Part shown: one piece after another, positions 48,201 through 58,436 of the stretch
Layout: the number at the start of each line of letters is the position of its first letter
Position numbering within the stretch: the stretch's first letter is position 1
Assembly: GCA_910575505.1 (NCBI GenBank)
Contig: CAJTFK010000007.1
Span: 106,143-170,142 of the forward strand
DNA from: Oscillospiraceae bacterium
Lineage (GTDB): Bacteria > Bacillota > Clostridia > Oscillospirales > Oscillospiraceae
Direction of reading: 5' to 3'
DNA: 64,000 nucleotides
Program-made: the position numbers and the translations under genes
The notes under the pieces: model-generated
Databases searched by the model: none
What the model was told of the DNA's origin: nothing
Seen by the model: the letters and a program-made list of their open reading frames with translations, nothing else

Positions 48201-50585
48201 TTATTCCATTTCCCTGATTTGCTCAACAAGAGATTGCTTTTTCAGATTTCCAGTTGTGTAAGAAATCAAGGTAAACTGCACAATCAGCAGGATCGCTAAA
48301 TATATCAATACGATCAGCCGCGGAAATGAATAATAAAAGTATGGATTCATCGTTTTCACAACTACCTGTACGGATAGGAAGCCCAATCCAGTTCCCAAAA
48401 CCACTGTTACAAGCGTAGCAAAAACTGAATAAATCAACCCCTCATAACACAGCATTTTGATAAGTTGCTTTTTACTCAAACCAATCGCCTGTAACATTCC
48501 AATTTCCTGCCTGCGGGACAGAAAGTTTGTGATTGTCGTATTGACAAGGTTGATGAAAGAAAAGCATACAACAATAACAGCCATGATCAACATTACCCCG
48601 AAAGAAAATTGTTGAAGCCCGCTATAATAAGTGATACTTTCTTTTATGGTTTCCATAACCAAATCGCTATTTCCGTCTATCCGTTGATTTAATGCGGCTT
48701 CAACCGTATCAAATTTTTCCATATCGGTAATTACGGAAATCGTACCTGTGCAATCTATCCCGGTCGCTTCATTCATAAGCTGCTCTGGAAGCGTAAAGCA
48801 CTTTGAGAAGCCGGAGTAAGAATATTCGTTTACAATGCCCATGACTGTATAGGTCTTTGTGCGAATTTGCCCGGATTCGGTTTTATAGTCCACTTCGACG
48901 GTATCACCCAACGAAGCCTCAATATCATAGAGATCGGCACGCTCTTGAAGCAAGACAATTCCATTGCCTGCCACCAGTTCATCATAATCAATCGTTCCCG
49001 CAATTCGCTCTTTCTCCAAATTCTGCTGCTCATCCCGGCAAAAGCCCTGAATCCATTTTCCAGAATTGCCATTTACAAGATATTCTGCGTCTGTGTAATA
49101 CCAGCGCTTGATTCCTGTAACGCCATCAATAGATTCTACTGCATTTACAAAATCGGCATTTAGAAAATTCTTTTGCTGCAATCCAGACAAAGAAATACCG
49201 GCAGTGTCCCACGATTGATTTGCGTTGAGCTGGATGTTAAATTCACCGACAGGAAAAGCCCTGCCTCGCGCCTCTGAAACGCCATCATAGGAAACTAACA
49301 TTGTCGAAATCAATACAACCAATACTCCGCCGAGTGAAAGAGAAAGTATTGTTAAAGTGGACTTTACCTTTTGTCTGGACAGATTCATTTTAGCAAGTGA
49401 AGCAGGCGTTATTTTACGGTGCAACACGGAACTTTCTTTCATTTTCCCCTGATAATCGGAATATCGCAATGCTTCCAGCGGAGATACTGCCGCAGCTCTT
49501 TTTACAGGAGTATAAATAGCAATCATCACAATAATAAATGCAAAAAGGCCAACCCCGGCCGTCACACATAAAGCAGTCAGCCAGTACCAACCGGCAGGAA
49601 CCAGAAAGTACCCAATCACATTTCCAATAACCAGACCAATCGGGATAGCAATGGCCGCAAGTAATTTTCCCTCGCGGTAAACCATCTTTTTGATCTGTCG
49701 TTTTGTTGTTCCGATTGTGCGAAGCTGTCCATAGTTACGGATACTGCTTGCTACTGAAATATAAAAAATCGAATAGATCACAATGCCGGAACCAATGAAC
49801 GTTATAAAACCGATCAAGAAGTAGAACAACATATCACTTCCACGATTTTCGTCCTTTATGTTGAAATAAGTAGAACGGACAATCACATTATCATCGGAAA
49901 TTTCTAATTGCTGTGCCAAAGTATTTGCATAGTTGGCGGCTTCTTCCTCGCTCATATTTTGAGCGTCTTTCAGCCCAATGTAAAAATCAATCATGCCCTC
50001 GTCGCCATACTGCTGTCTTACTAATTCTTTCGATATAATAGCTGTATAGCGTCCAATATCACCGGTTTTCACATTTAAGATTCCCGTCAATTTGAAATCA
50101 TGGGTAGTGCCGTCAGAAAAGGGGATTTGAATTGTCTGTCCCAATTCATTTGAATAGCCCAAACTATCCAAAAAGGATTCCTGTACTACAATTTCATCCT
50201 CCGAAGCTGGTAAATCTCCCGAATAGGGCATACTTTGGGATATTAGCATATCTGCATTTGCATAAGTAAAATTCACGGTTGAATGGTTTACCTGTTCAGA
50301 AAATGCGTTAAAAAATTCCCCAACCCACGCAATTTCTTCTTGCTTGTATAGTTCCTGTCCCTGTTGTTCAGAAATCGCATGATACATAATCTGCGCTGTT
50401 TTTTGGTTGCGGTTCTGCGTTTCCTGCATAACCCCAAAGCCATAGAGGACAATAGCAGACAGCCATGCGCTGGCAAGTGCAATCGTCAAAACAATAAAGA
50501 TATTTCTTTTTCGATTCGCCGATATACTGCGATTTGATATGCGCTTTACTATGCCACTGGTATCATTTTCAAAAGGCCAAGTCAT
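48201..50585 (-). CDS. FtsX-type ABC transporter permease 2
   Basis: 794 residues. Two FtsX domains with four membrane-helix groups each (LLAAIAIPIGLVIGNVIGYF; FSFGVMLIMAVIVVCFSFIN), and a large extracellular MacB_PCD-like part. N-terminus MTWPFENDTSGIVKRISNRS is shared with the two paralogues. Such ~790-residue permeases pair with a 222-residue ATPase in antimicrobial-peptide or lipid-related export and detoxification (BceAB/SalXY-like). Start 50585 has AAGGAGGTGGCAGGCT upstream, as in permease 1. Confidence 0.9.
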   Translation of the reverse strand: MTWPFENDTSGIVKRISNRSISANRKRNIFIVLTIALASAWLSAIVLYGFGVMQETQNRNQKTAQIMYHAISEQQGQELYKQEEIAWVGEFFNAFSEQVNHSTVNFTYANADMLISQSMPYSGDLPASEDEIVVQESFLDSLGYSNELGQTIQIPFSDGTTHDFKLTGILNVKTGDIGRYTAIISKELVRQQYGDEGMIDFYIGLKDAQNMSEEEAANYANTLAQQLEISDDNVIVRSTYFNIKDENRGSDMLFYFLIGFITFIGSGIVIYSIFYISVASSIRNYGQLRTIGTTKRQIKKMVYREGKLLAAIAIPIGLVIGNVIGYFLVPAGWYWLTALCVTAGVGLFAFIIVMIAIYTPVKRAAAVSPLEALRYSDYQGKMKESSVLHRKITPASLAKMNLSRQKVKSTLTILSLSLGGVLVVLISTMLVSYDGVSEARGRAFPVGEFNIQLNANQSWDTAGISLSGLQQKNFLNADFVNAVESIDGVTGIKRWYYTDAEYLVNGNSGKWIQGFCRDEQQNLEKERIAGTIDYDELVAGNGIVLLQERADLYDIEASLGDTVEVDYKTESGQIRTKTYTVMGIVNEYSYSGFSKCFTLPEQLMNEATGIDCTGTISVITDMEKFDTVEAALNQRIDGNSDLVMETIKESITYYSGLQQFSFGVMLIMAVIVVCFSFINLVNTTITNFLSRRQEIGMLQAIGLSKKQLIKMLCYEGLIYSVFATLVTVVLGTGLGFLSVQVVVKTMNPYFYYSFPRLIVLIYLAILLIVQFTLISYTTGNLKKQSLVEQIREME

Positions 50586-50659
50586 AGCCTGCCACCTCCT
50601 TATTCCACAATTTGTTCCTATTTCTCAAAAACTACAAAATTCCTCCAAATTTTATACGC

Positions 50660-53038
50660 TTATTCCATCGCCCGCATTTGTTCAATCAGGGATTGCTTTT
50701 TCTGTCTGCGAATTGTCCATACAGACAAGATTATCTCCATTCCGAACAACACCAGAATGAACAGGCCCATTTCCAAAACAGGGAATTTATAAGGTACTAC
50801 ATTTCCTGCAAAAGCACCTATGCTCATTTTTCTGCAAGCAAAGATGGAAGCCGGAAGCCCAACGATCAGCGTCGCCAATGTTGCAAAGAGCGCATAGCAC
50901 AGCCCCTCGCAGATGTTCATTTTACATAGCTGCTTTTGGGTCAGACCGATGGAACGCAAAACACTGTTTTCTTGCTTTCGGGCTATCTGGTTAGAGAGTG
51001 TCGTGTTAATCAGGTTGATAACGCCAAAGAGGAATACCAGCCATGAAAGTACCTCCATGCTGCCAAATGCAAAGGAATTTGTCATTTCTTCATATTCAAT
51101 CACTGTATTGATTTCATCTAAGGCAATATTACTATGGCTGGCAACAATATTTTTCAATTCAGCCCCCACATAGTCCGTTTTTTTCGGGTCGTTCACGATG
51201 CTCCATGAATAATCGAAAGAAGCGATTTCCGGGTGCAGTTCATGGAACAACGCTTCTGGTGCAAAAAGAGTCGCTCCATCTAAGTGCATCCTGTCATGTC
51301 CTGAATATGCCTTTGCGGGAGCATATAACCCCGATATAGTAACAGAAACAGATGGCTGTCCCTCTCCAAAAGAAATTTCAACCATTGAGCCAACCCCCAT
51401 ATCTTCATTCTTCTTTACCACATTATAGTCAATTACAATACTACGAGAATCTGTTGGCATGGTTCCCGCTGTCAGAGCTGCTTCAACGGTCGCATAATTC
51501 TGGTCGGTCAGCATATCACACATACCACCAGCTTGATGAATCTCCGTTTTATAAGTTGCATGGAGAGATTGCCTGCTTGGAATTATATCAGTAATGCCAT
51601 CAATAGATAAGATTTCCTGCTTTAATTCCTCATTCAAAGGATTTCCCGCTGCCATAGTTTTTTCTTCTGTTACTTCGGAATCCAAATAAATTTTATAGTC
51701 ACCGTCTGGGAAAAACTGTCTTGCAAGCGTCTCTGGGGAGCGCAGCAAAACAACGGAGGATACCACAAGCAGGATAATTCCACCCAAACTCAAAGACGCT
51801 ATAATAGAGATTGTCTTTTTGCGGTCACGCTTAAAATTCGCAATTCCCATTGAAACAGGATTGAGCTTAATATTCTTTTTCCGACTGCGGATGTCCTTTT
51901 GCGCCGGGGTAAAACGGACGGCTTCAATCGGGGAAATCCCTGCTGCAATCTTTACTGGCTTACGGATGGAAACAGATACCATGATCCAACTGCTTATGAG
52001 TGTCAAAATAACCGTTGTCACATAGGAAACAGCGTTAAATCCCTTGGAAAACAGGAGAAAACCGCCGCATACGCCCAGCACTGTACCAATCAGAATCCCG
52101 ATACTGCCGAGTTTGTGTCCCTCCTGTTTTACAATCCGCTTGATTTGCTTTGGCGTCGCGCCAATCGTCCGAAGCTGCCCGTAGCTCTGGATTTTGTCAT
52201 TGATGGAGATACGGAAGATACTCTGGATCACAATATAGCCGCCGATCAGAACAATAGCAATCACACCAACAATCGGTAAAAAATCAAAGGATTTAGAAGC
52301 ATAAGCAAAATATTTGCTGTTCATTTTGGGCATAGAAAGCTGATATTCCTCCGCAACCTCCCTGCAATAAGAGGTCATCAGTTCTTCGTCCAACTGAACG
52401 CTGTTTTTGAAATGGGCATAGGCGCGATACCCAGCGGGGTTAAACCCGTCCCATTCTTTCAGGGCAGCTTTGGAAAGAATGATGGCACAGGTATTCGCTT
52501 CTTTTTCATTTACGCTGTCCAGAATGCCGGTAACGACATAATCGCCATGAAAACTCTCTGTATCTAAGGTCACAGTGTCCCCGATCTTGGCATTGTGTCC
52601 ATAGGTGGAAAGAAAGTATTCGCTTACGACAACTTCATTTGCTTTTTCAGGAACCCGACCCTCTAACAACTCCATCTGCGCCTTGGTAATCTCCATCATT
52701 TGCGCGTCACAATACACATAGGACGTATGATAGCCCTGTTCCGAAAGTTCCTCACCGAGCATATAGTAGCCGCCTACGCGCTCAAACTCCGGCACTCCTT
52801 TTAGGGTTTCAATGTCGTTTTCCTCTACGCCCAGCCAAACCACCTCATAAGTATCGACAACCTGATTGCGCTGCATTTGTGTCAGGGAAGTAGACACAAT
52901 TCCCGTAAAGCAGATCAGAAACGCCGCCAGCGCAACGGCGATCACCACCATCAGATTCCGGCGCTTCTCGCTTTGTAAACTTTTCTTTGCCAGCTTCTTT
53001 GTAATGGCGCTGGTATCATTCTCAAAAGGCCATGTCAT
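50660..53038 (-). CDS. FtsX-type ABC transporter permease 1
   Basis: 792 residues. Same architecture as permease 2, with MTWPFENDTSAITKKLAKKS at the N-terminus. FtsX segments near residues 270-340 (VIAIVLIGGYIVIQSIFRIS) and the C-terminal LVFLFGVINLINTTLSNQIA. It follows the ATPase gene by 14 bp and precedes permease 2 by 74 bp, so ATPase and two permeases form one operon. AATAAGGAGGTGGCAGGCT gives the ribosome site. Confidence 0.92.
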   Translation of the reverse strand: MTWPFENDTSAITKKLAKKSLQSEKRRNLMVVIAVALAAFLICFTGIVSTSLTQMQRNQVVDTYEVVWLGVEENDIETLKGVPEFERVGGYYMLGEELSEQGYHTSYVYCDAQMMEITKAQMELLEGRVPEKANEVVVSEYFLSTYGHNAKIGDTVTLDTESFHGDYVVTGILDSVNEKEANTCAIILSKAALKEWDGFNPAGYRAYAHFKNSVQLDEELMTSYCREVAEEYQLSMPKMNSKYFAYASKSFDFLPIVGVIAIVLIGGYIVIQSIFRISINDKIQSYGQLRTIGATPKQIKRIVKQEGHKLGSIGILIGTVLGVCGGFLLFSKGFNAVSYVTTVILTLISSWIMVSVSIRKPVKIAAGISPIEAVRFTPAQKDIRSRKKNIKLNPVSMGIANFKRDRKKTISIIASLSLGGIILLVVSSVVLLRSPETLARQFFPDGDYKIYLDSEVTEEKTMAAGNPLNEELKQEILSIDGITDIIPSRQSLHATYKTEIHQAGGMCDMLTDQNYATVEAALTAGTMPTDSRSIVIDYNVVKKNEDMGVGSMVEISFGEGQPSVSVTISGLYAPAKAYSGHDRMHLDGATLFAPEALFHELHPEIASFDYSWSIVNDPKKTDYVGAELKNIVASHSNIALDEINTVIEYEEMTNSFAFGSMEVLSWLVFLFGVINLINTTLSNQIARKQENSVLRSIGLTQKQLCKMNICEGLCYALFATLATLIVGLPASIFACRKMSIGAFAGNVVPYKFPVLEMGLFILVLFGMEIILSVWTIRRQKKQSLIEQMRAME

Positions 53039-53052
53039 AGCCTGCCACCTCC

Positions 53053-53718
53053 TTATTCCACAATCTTTCCGTCCTCAATGCGGACAATCCGATCTGCAAG
53101 GCGGGCTATATCGTCATTGTGGGTAATCATCACTACGGTTTGCCGGAACTCCGCGCTGGTGCGTTTGATAAGCCCCAGCACCTCGGCGCTGGTCTTGCTG
53201 TCAAGGTTGCCGGTCGGCTCGTCGGCCAGCACGATAGCCGGTTTGGTAATCAGGGCGCGGGCAATCGCCACACGCTGCTGCTGGCCGCCGGAGAGATTGT
53301 TCGGCATATTTTTCAGTTTATCTTCCAGCCCCAGCAGGTGAACAATCTCGTCCAAAAACTTCTGATCCACCGTGTCCCCGTCCAGCTCCACCGGCAGGAC
53401 GATGTTCTCATACACATTCAGGATCGGAACAAGGTTATAGTTCTGGAAGATAAAGCCGATGTTGCGGCGGCGGAAGATGGTGAGCTGTTCGTCGTTCTTC
53501 TTTGCCAGTTCTTCGCCACGGACAATCACGGTTCCGCTGGTGGGAGTGTCCAGCCCGCCCATCATGTGAAGCAAGGTAGACTTGCCGCTGCCGGAGGTTC
53601 CCACAACGGCCACAAATTCGCCCTCGTCTACGGAAAAGTTCACGCCGTCAAGGGCGCGGGTAATGTTCGGCTCTGCGCCGTAATGCTTTTTCAGGTCAAT
53701 CGTCTGTAAAACGCTCAT
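53053..53718 (-). CDS. ABC transporter ATP-binding protein (MacB/BceA type)
   Basis: 221 residues. Walker A VVGTSGSGKSTLLHMMGG, Q-loop FQNYNLVP, signature NLSGGQQQRVAIARAL, Walker B IVLADEPTGNLDS, and switch MITHND. It is the MacB/LolD/BceA kind that works with FtsX permeases. ATG 53718 was chosen after GAAAGGAGTTTTGAAT. The upstream frame lies in the regulatory box region. It is the only ATPase for two (formerly three) permeases. Confidence 0.95.
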   Translation of the reverse strand: MSVLQTIDLKKHYGAEPNITRALDGVNFSVDEGEFVAVVGTSGSGKSTLLHMMGGLDTPTSGTVIVRGEELAKKNDEQLTIFRRRNIGFIFQNYNLVPILNVYENIVLPVELDGDTVDQKFLDEIVHLLGLEDKLKNMPNNLSGGQQQRVAIARALITKPAIVLADEPTGNLDSKTSAEVLGLIKRTSAEFRQTVVMITHNDDIARLADRIVRIEDGKIVE

Positions 53719-53772
53719 ATTCAAAACTCCTTTCAAGGCTTTCTGCCTGTTGATAAGGGTATTGTAAAACCC

Positions 53773-53851
53773 AAATGTCCGCGAAATGTTACAGCGGCCC
53801 AAAAAATTCATTGAAAATCGGGGTGAAATGTTACAACGCTCGGACATTTCA
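53773..53851 (-). promoter_or_regulatory. TCS-type box pair upstream of ABC ATPase
   Basis: AAATGTCCGCGAAATGTTAC (53773-53792) with AGCGG, and GAAATGTTACAACGCTCGGA (53825-53844) with CATTTCA. Nearly identical to 57282-57360. On the minus strand a -10-like TACAAT follows, with no consensus -35, consistent with activator-dependent transcription. Confidence 0.7.
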
Positions 53852-56008
53852 AAAATTTCTATGATAATTCCCGTATTTGATCTACCAGAGATTGTTTTTT
53901 TATCTGCCGGATTGCCAAATACGAGAAAAGCATTTGGACAGCAAGCATCAGTATAAAATAACTGAACATTTCAACTGTCGGAAAATGATAGCTTACTTTT
54001 CCAAAAATACTCATTGCACTAAAGACGGTGCAGAGAAGATATCCGACAAGAGTTCCGCATGATATGGAAAGAAGCAGTACCCCTAATGTATAGAACAGTC
54101 CCTCTATCAATAACATTTTTGAAAGCTGTTTACTGCTCAAACCAACCGCTTGCAAAACACCCAGTTCTCGCTTCCGGGTCAAGATGTTTGTTATCAGTGT
54201 GTTTAGCAGATTGATAATGCCAAAAACCCCAATAAACATAACAAAAATGTAGACTGGCATACGATAGTTCAATAGTTTTTCGTTGTATGCCTCTACCCAA
54301 TCATTCAAGGTACTAACATAGAGGCTGGAAGTCGGTGGAATTATCTTTTGGATTTCATCTTTTGCGGCTGTCCATTTACTGTCATCTGTATCTACAATAA
54401 ATTGATAATTGAGGTTTTCAATAGGAACGATCTTTGACAGTATTTCTAAAGGAATAAATAGCGTATCATATCCGCCATACGGGATATCAGCGTCCACAAT
54501 TCCCATTACTTTTACTTCCAATGTTTGTCCGCCAACTTCAATCAGAAGTTCGTCCCCAATCGCTGCATCCCACCCAAAAGTTTCTTTCCACTGTGGGCCA
54601 TTTTCAATAATAATGCCATTATTATTGAGTAGTTCCTGCAAATCTGCTGTACCATCAATCAAATATTCTTCAAGCAATTTTTGAGAGCTTGGCATATATG
54701 CGTCTGAAACAACCGGTTCAATATCTCCCGTTGGCATACGGACATTCAAAACGGTGCCCTGGTATTCTTTTATTTCTTCCACACCATCTATGTCCAAAAT
54801 GGATTCTCTAAAATCTTCTGTGAGCAGATTTGATTTTTGGAGTTCTGAATATTGTTCGCTGTTATGTGCCTGCGGCCCGTAATCGCCTAATTCAAGGCGA
54901 ATTTCTCCGTAAGGAAAACTCCTGCGCGCCATCGCTAAAGGATCAATGGAATTAAAATATGCAGAGCTTGCCATCAGCAAAATTCCACATACCCCTAACG
55001 ACAGGATCGTTAAAGCGGTTTTCTTTCTGTTCCTTGCAAAATTAAGGAAAGCTAAATTTTTCGCGGATAGAGAACGATGCAACACTTTTGTACTGTTGGA
55101 CATTACATCATTATTGCCCGCCATATAACGGACTGCTTCAATAGGCGTAACATGAGCAGCAGTTTTGGCTGGCTTAATTACAGCAATCATAACGCATAGA
55201 TACACAAACAGAGCTGTGACAGCGGCAATTACAAATACCATTAAAGTGTTCCAGCCTTGTGGGACAAGGACATACCCCGCTATTGCACCGGCTAATATTC
55301 CAATCGGAATACCAATTCCGGAAAGATGGAATCCCTCTCTAAAAACGATTTTTTTCATCTGTTTTCCAGTTGTCCCTATTGTCCGCAGTTTCCCATATTC
55401 TTTTGTTTTTCTGGCTATGGACACATAGAACAGACTGTAAATAACAAGGGTACAAGCCAAAGCGATAATAAAACTGATAAATGCTATTACAGCGATATAT
55501 TGACTGCTTCTCTGTTCAATGAGAGAAAAATAATATGTTGAAAACTGCATTTGCTCCGGCTGTATTTCCAATTCTCTGCACAATGTTGATAATTCAGCTT
55601 GTATAGCGGCCTTAGACCAACCATCAGATTCATTCAAACGGATATAAGCGGAGTATGCCGGTTCGCTAATCTTGTTTTCAATATAGGACTGCGGCACGAA
55701 TACGGAATAATTTGAATTTTCGACAGGCAAAATACCACATAAGGTATAATCTTTTTCTCCATCTCCCAGATTTAACGATATAGTATCGCCTATGGATTTG
55801 GACAATCCAGCTCTATCAAGAAACGCCTTTGTGATAGCAATTTCATTTGTAGATTTGGGCAATTCTCCCTCTAAATCAGGATATTTTGCTAATTTCATCA
55901 GCGTTTCGTCCATTGAACGAACGGTTAATTTGTAGTCCCCATAAGATACTAAACCCAACAAATGACTTACACCCACTTGAACCCTATCGTCATTTACTAG
56001 AGCAATTC

Positions 56009-56575
56009 TCAAAATAAACAATAGCCAGCGCAACAGAACCAGCCAACGCAATCGGCAGCAGAAACACAGTTGAGAGCAAAGCGAATTGCATCATCAAGAG
56101 CATCGGGAGAACGGACGCGAAGCTTTCTCAAAATAGCCTTCACTTTAGACCAGAGCTTTTCAATCGGATTCAAATCCGGACTGTATGGAGGCAAATAAAG
56201 GACCTCTGCTCCAGCACCATGCAGCAGTTCACCCACCGCTTGGATATGATGGGTCCTGAGATTGTCCATTACCACGATATCCCCTGGATGGAGAGTAGGG
56301 ATCAGAACATCTTTCAGATAAGTCAGGAATTTATCTCCTGTTGTTCCACCTTGAAAAATCGTAAAGGCCACTTCTCCATCCAGTCGAACGGAAGACAAAA
56401 TGGTAGTGGATTGCGGCGTGTTCAGCGGCGCATGATCTACCACGCGCCGGCCCCCTTTTCCCCGGCCATAACGTCTGGCCATATCGATATTCACACCACT
56501 TTCATCCAGGAAAACCAGATGAGATGCCTGGACTGTCTTCGCAAACCCACTCCATTGTTCTCTCTTGGCCTGCAC
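56009..56575 (-). CDS. IS630 transposase, catalytic part (second frame)
   Basis: DDE domain with VFLDESGVN, VVMDNLRTHH and LNPIEKLWSK as the three acidic sites. It continues the N-terminal ORF by a one-base shift at the CCCC run near 56578 (ERPRCAG versus DVQAKREQW). The shift could be programmed or an inactivating indel. The C-terminal tail runs to the IS end. Confidence 0.85.
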   Translation of the reverse strand: MQAKREQWSGFAKTVQASHLVFLDESGVNIDMARRYGRGKGGRRVVDHAPLNTPQSTTILSSVRLDGEVAFTIFQGGTTGDKFLTYLKDVLIPTLHPGDIVVMDNLRTHHIQAVGELLHGAGAEVLYLPPYSPDLNPIEKLWSKVKAILRKLRVRSPDALDDAIRFALNCVSAADCVGWFCCAGYCLF

Positions 56576-56939
56576 ATCGGGGACGCTCCTGTTCTGAAGC
56601 GTGGATCATCTTCTTTTTGCGCCGGTACCCCATTGCCTGGATCGCCCGCCGCACCGTTTCTATTCCAACTGGCAGTTCCAATTTCTCTATGATTTCTGCC
56701 AGCGTGATATCCGGCCGGGCGTCTATCGTTTTCGCTATTTTTTCTAAAGCGTCCTGCCCCAGTACACGCTTGCGCCCTCTTTTGCTGACCCGCAGATCCA
56801 CACTTCCGGTTTTGGCCTTTTGTTCGGCCAGTCGGTATACTGTCGGCACCGATACTCCGTATGCCAATGCGATTCCTTTTGCGTCATGTGTTTTTTCATA
56901 TGCTTCTACCAGCAAATTCCTCGCTTCGTTATGCAGCAT
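56502..56939 (-). CDS. IS630 transposase, DNA-binding part (first frame)
   Basis: Helix-turn-helix segment KGIALAYGVSVPTVYRLAEQ and a second near ITLAEIIEKLELPVGIETVR, typical of IS630 N-termini. ATG 56939 has GAGGTGAGAAAG upstream. GTG 56948 is an alternative. It overlaps the catalytic frame by 74 bp. Confidence 0.8.
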   Translation of the reverse strand: MLHNEARNLLVEAYEKTHDAKGIALAYGVSVPTVYRLAEQKAKTGSVDLRVSKRGRKRVLGQDALEKIAKTIDARPDITLAEIIEKLELPVGIETVRRAIQAMGYRRKKKMIHASEQERPRCAGQERTMEWVCEDSPGISSGFPG

Positions 56940-57281
56940 CTTTCTCACCTCGATGCTATTTTACCTTATTTGCTCCTTTGTTGCTATTTCTGAGAACCGC
57001 TCTAATTTCGTAATGGTATCATTATCGACTTCATTGATGATTGCTTGATAACGCCCAGCCGCATCATTTAATGATTTTCGCTGCGAAGCAAAAAAATACA
57101 AGGTCGTTGTCATTATCAAACAGGTAGCTAAGGCAATCGTAATGATAATGAGGATGTTTCTGCTTTTATCTGCTTTTAAGTTTCGTTTTGCCAACTTTTT
57201 TGTAATGGCGCTTGTATCGTTTTCAAAAGGCCATGTCATAGTTGTATCACCTCCATATTTGATAAGGCTATTGTAAAACCC

Positions 57282-57360
57282 AAATGTCCGCGAAATGTTA
57301 CAGCGGCCAAAAAATTTCATTGAAAATCGGGGTGAAATGTTACAAAGCTCGGACATTTCA
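57282..57360 (-). promoter_or_regulatory. TCS-type box pair upstream of permease 3
   Basis: AAATGTCCGCGAAATGTTAC (57282-57301) with AGCGG, and GAAATGTTACAAAGCTCGGA (57334-57353) with CATTTCA. The ~105-bp unit is almost the same as the one at 53773, which suggests duplication together with the permease. Confidence 0.7.
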
Positions 57361-57404
57361 AAAAAATTTGCGGCGATCCGCCGGAAATGGCCGTCCGCCG
57401 CGTT

Positions 57405-58436
57405 CTATTTTGTCGGCAGCATAATGGAAAATTCCGAACCCTTTCCCAGCTCCGAAACTACTCTGATATAGCCGCCCTGCCGCGTTATGATCTCGCGGGC
57501 CAGATACAGGCCAATGCCAACGCCCTGCTGTTCGTGTACTTCTTCCTCACGATAGAAGCGCCGGAAGATGGCGGCCTGATTGCTTTCAGAAATGCCCTTG
57601 CCGGTGTCGGCTACTTTGATCTCCACATACATTTCCCACAGCACCACTGACACAGCGATTTTCCCGCCTGCCGGGGTGTACTTCACCGCATTGTCCAGCA
57701 GGTTAAAAAGGGCTTCGGATGTCCATTTGCTGTCATGGGAAACGGCCAAATCCTCCGGGCAGTCCACAGACACGGCGATTTCCTTTTTCTCCGCTGCATA
57801 CACAATCCCACTCATAGCCTGCGCCACGGTATCAAAGAGGCGGCCCGGTTTCTTATCCAACTGGATCACGCCCGTTTCCAGCCGGGAGGTTTTCACAAGG
57901 GCTTGAAAGAGAAAGTCCAGCTTATCCGTCTGGCTGCGGATTCCCCGGATAAAGTCGGTTCGCTCCGCCTCGGTCATGGGCTTTTCCAAAAGGGTGTCCG
58001 CTGCCATTTTCAGATTGCTTACCGGCGTTTTCACTTGATGGGAAATATCCGATACAAGGGCCTGTAACTCCTGCCGTTCCTCGTCCACAAGACGACGGTT
58101 CTCCTGCATGATCTGATAAAGCCTTGCCAGCCGGTGTCCGATTCTGGCAAGCTGGGTTTCGCTGTCCTCTGGTCGCTGGGGCGCTTCATTCCCGGCGATC
58201 ATGTGGTCTAAAGTCTGGCACAGGTCAGCGGTAAACTGTGACAGCCGCTTTCCAAACGCTTGCGTCAGTACAAAAATCCCCACAAGGGCACACAGCAGCA
58301 GCGCCCCGCCAGTCAGCAGCACCGCTGCCTGTTTTGTCACAAAAAACAGGGCTATGGTAATCCCGGACATGGAGAGGACAAGTCCTATTGCTACCCGGCC
58401 AAACAGCCGCTTTACCGAGAGGTTCTTAAACTTCAT
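57405..58436 (-). CDS. Sensor histidine kinase (BceS/VanS-like)
   Basis: 343 residues. Two membrane helices near residues 16-35 and 40-62 with a very short outer loop, then HAMP-like and dimerisation domain with phosphoacceptor in DISHQVKTPVSNLK, and HATPase with NLLDNAVKYTPAGGKI and DTGKGI. The short loop fits intramembrane-sensing kinases that read transporter status. ATG 58436 overlaps the regulator stop (ATGA), with GGGAGGCGAA upstream. Confidence 0.92.
   Translation of the reverse strand: MKFKNLSVKRLFGRVAIGLVLSMSGITIALFFVTKQAAVLLTGGALLLCALVGIFVLTQAFGKRLSQFTADLCQTLDHMIAGNEAPQRPEDSETQLARIGHRLARLYQIMQENRRLVDEERQELQALVSDISHQVKTPVSNLKMAADTLLEKPMTEAERTDFIRGIRSQTDKLDFLFQALVKTSRLETGVIQLDKKPGRLFDTVAQAMSGIVYAAEKKEIAVSVDCPEDLAVSHDSKWTSEALFNLLDNAVKYTPAGGKIAVSVVLWEMYVEIKVADTGKGISESNQAAIFRRFYREEEVHEQQGVGIGLYLAREIITRQGGYIRVVSELGKGSEFSIMLPTK

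Larger units (their letters stand above)
56000..57002 (-). mobile_element. IS630-family insertion sequence
   Basis: 1003 bp, flanked on both sides by TA (55998-55999 and 57003-57004), the Tc1/IS630 target duplication. Ends are imperfect inverted repeats: GAGCAATTCTCAAAATAAAC at the left and, inverted, GAGCGGTTCTCAGAAATAGC at the right. It holds the transposase in two overlapping frames. Confidence 0.88.
53859..57239 (-). pseudogene. FtsX-type permease 3, split by IS630-type insertion
   Basis: N-terminal part 57003-57239 (MTWPFENDTSAITKKLAKRN start; GGAGGTGATACAACT site) and C-terminal part 53859-55997 are separated by a 1003-bp insertion. Joining them across one TA keeps the frame (TKL-VNDDRV) and gives 791 residues, equal to the two paralogues at 792 and 794. 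No other lesion is seen, so it was disabled recently. It lies after the kinase and before the ATPase, with its own box pair. Confidence 0.88.
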
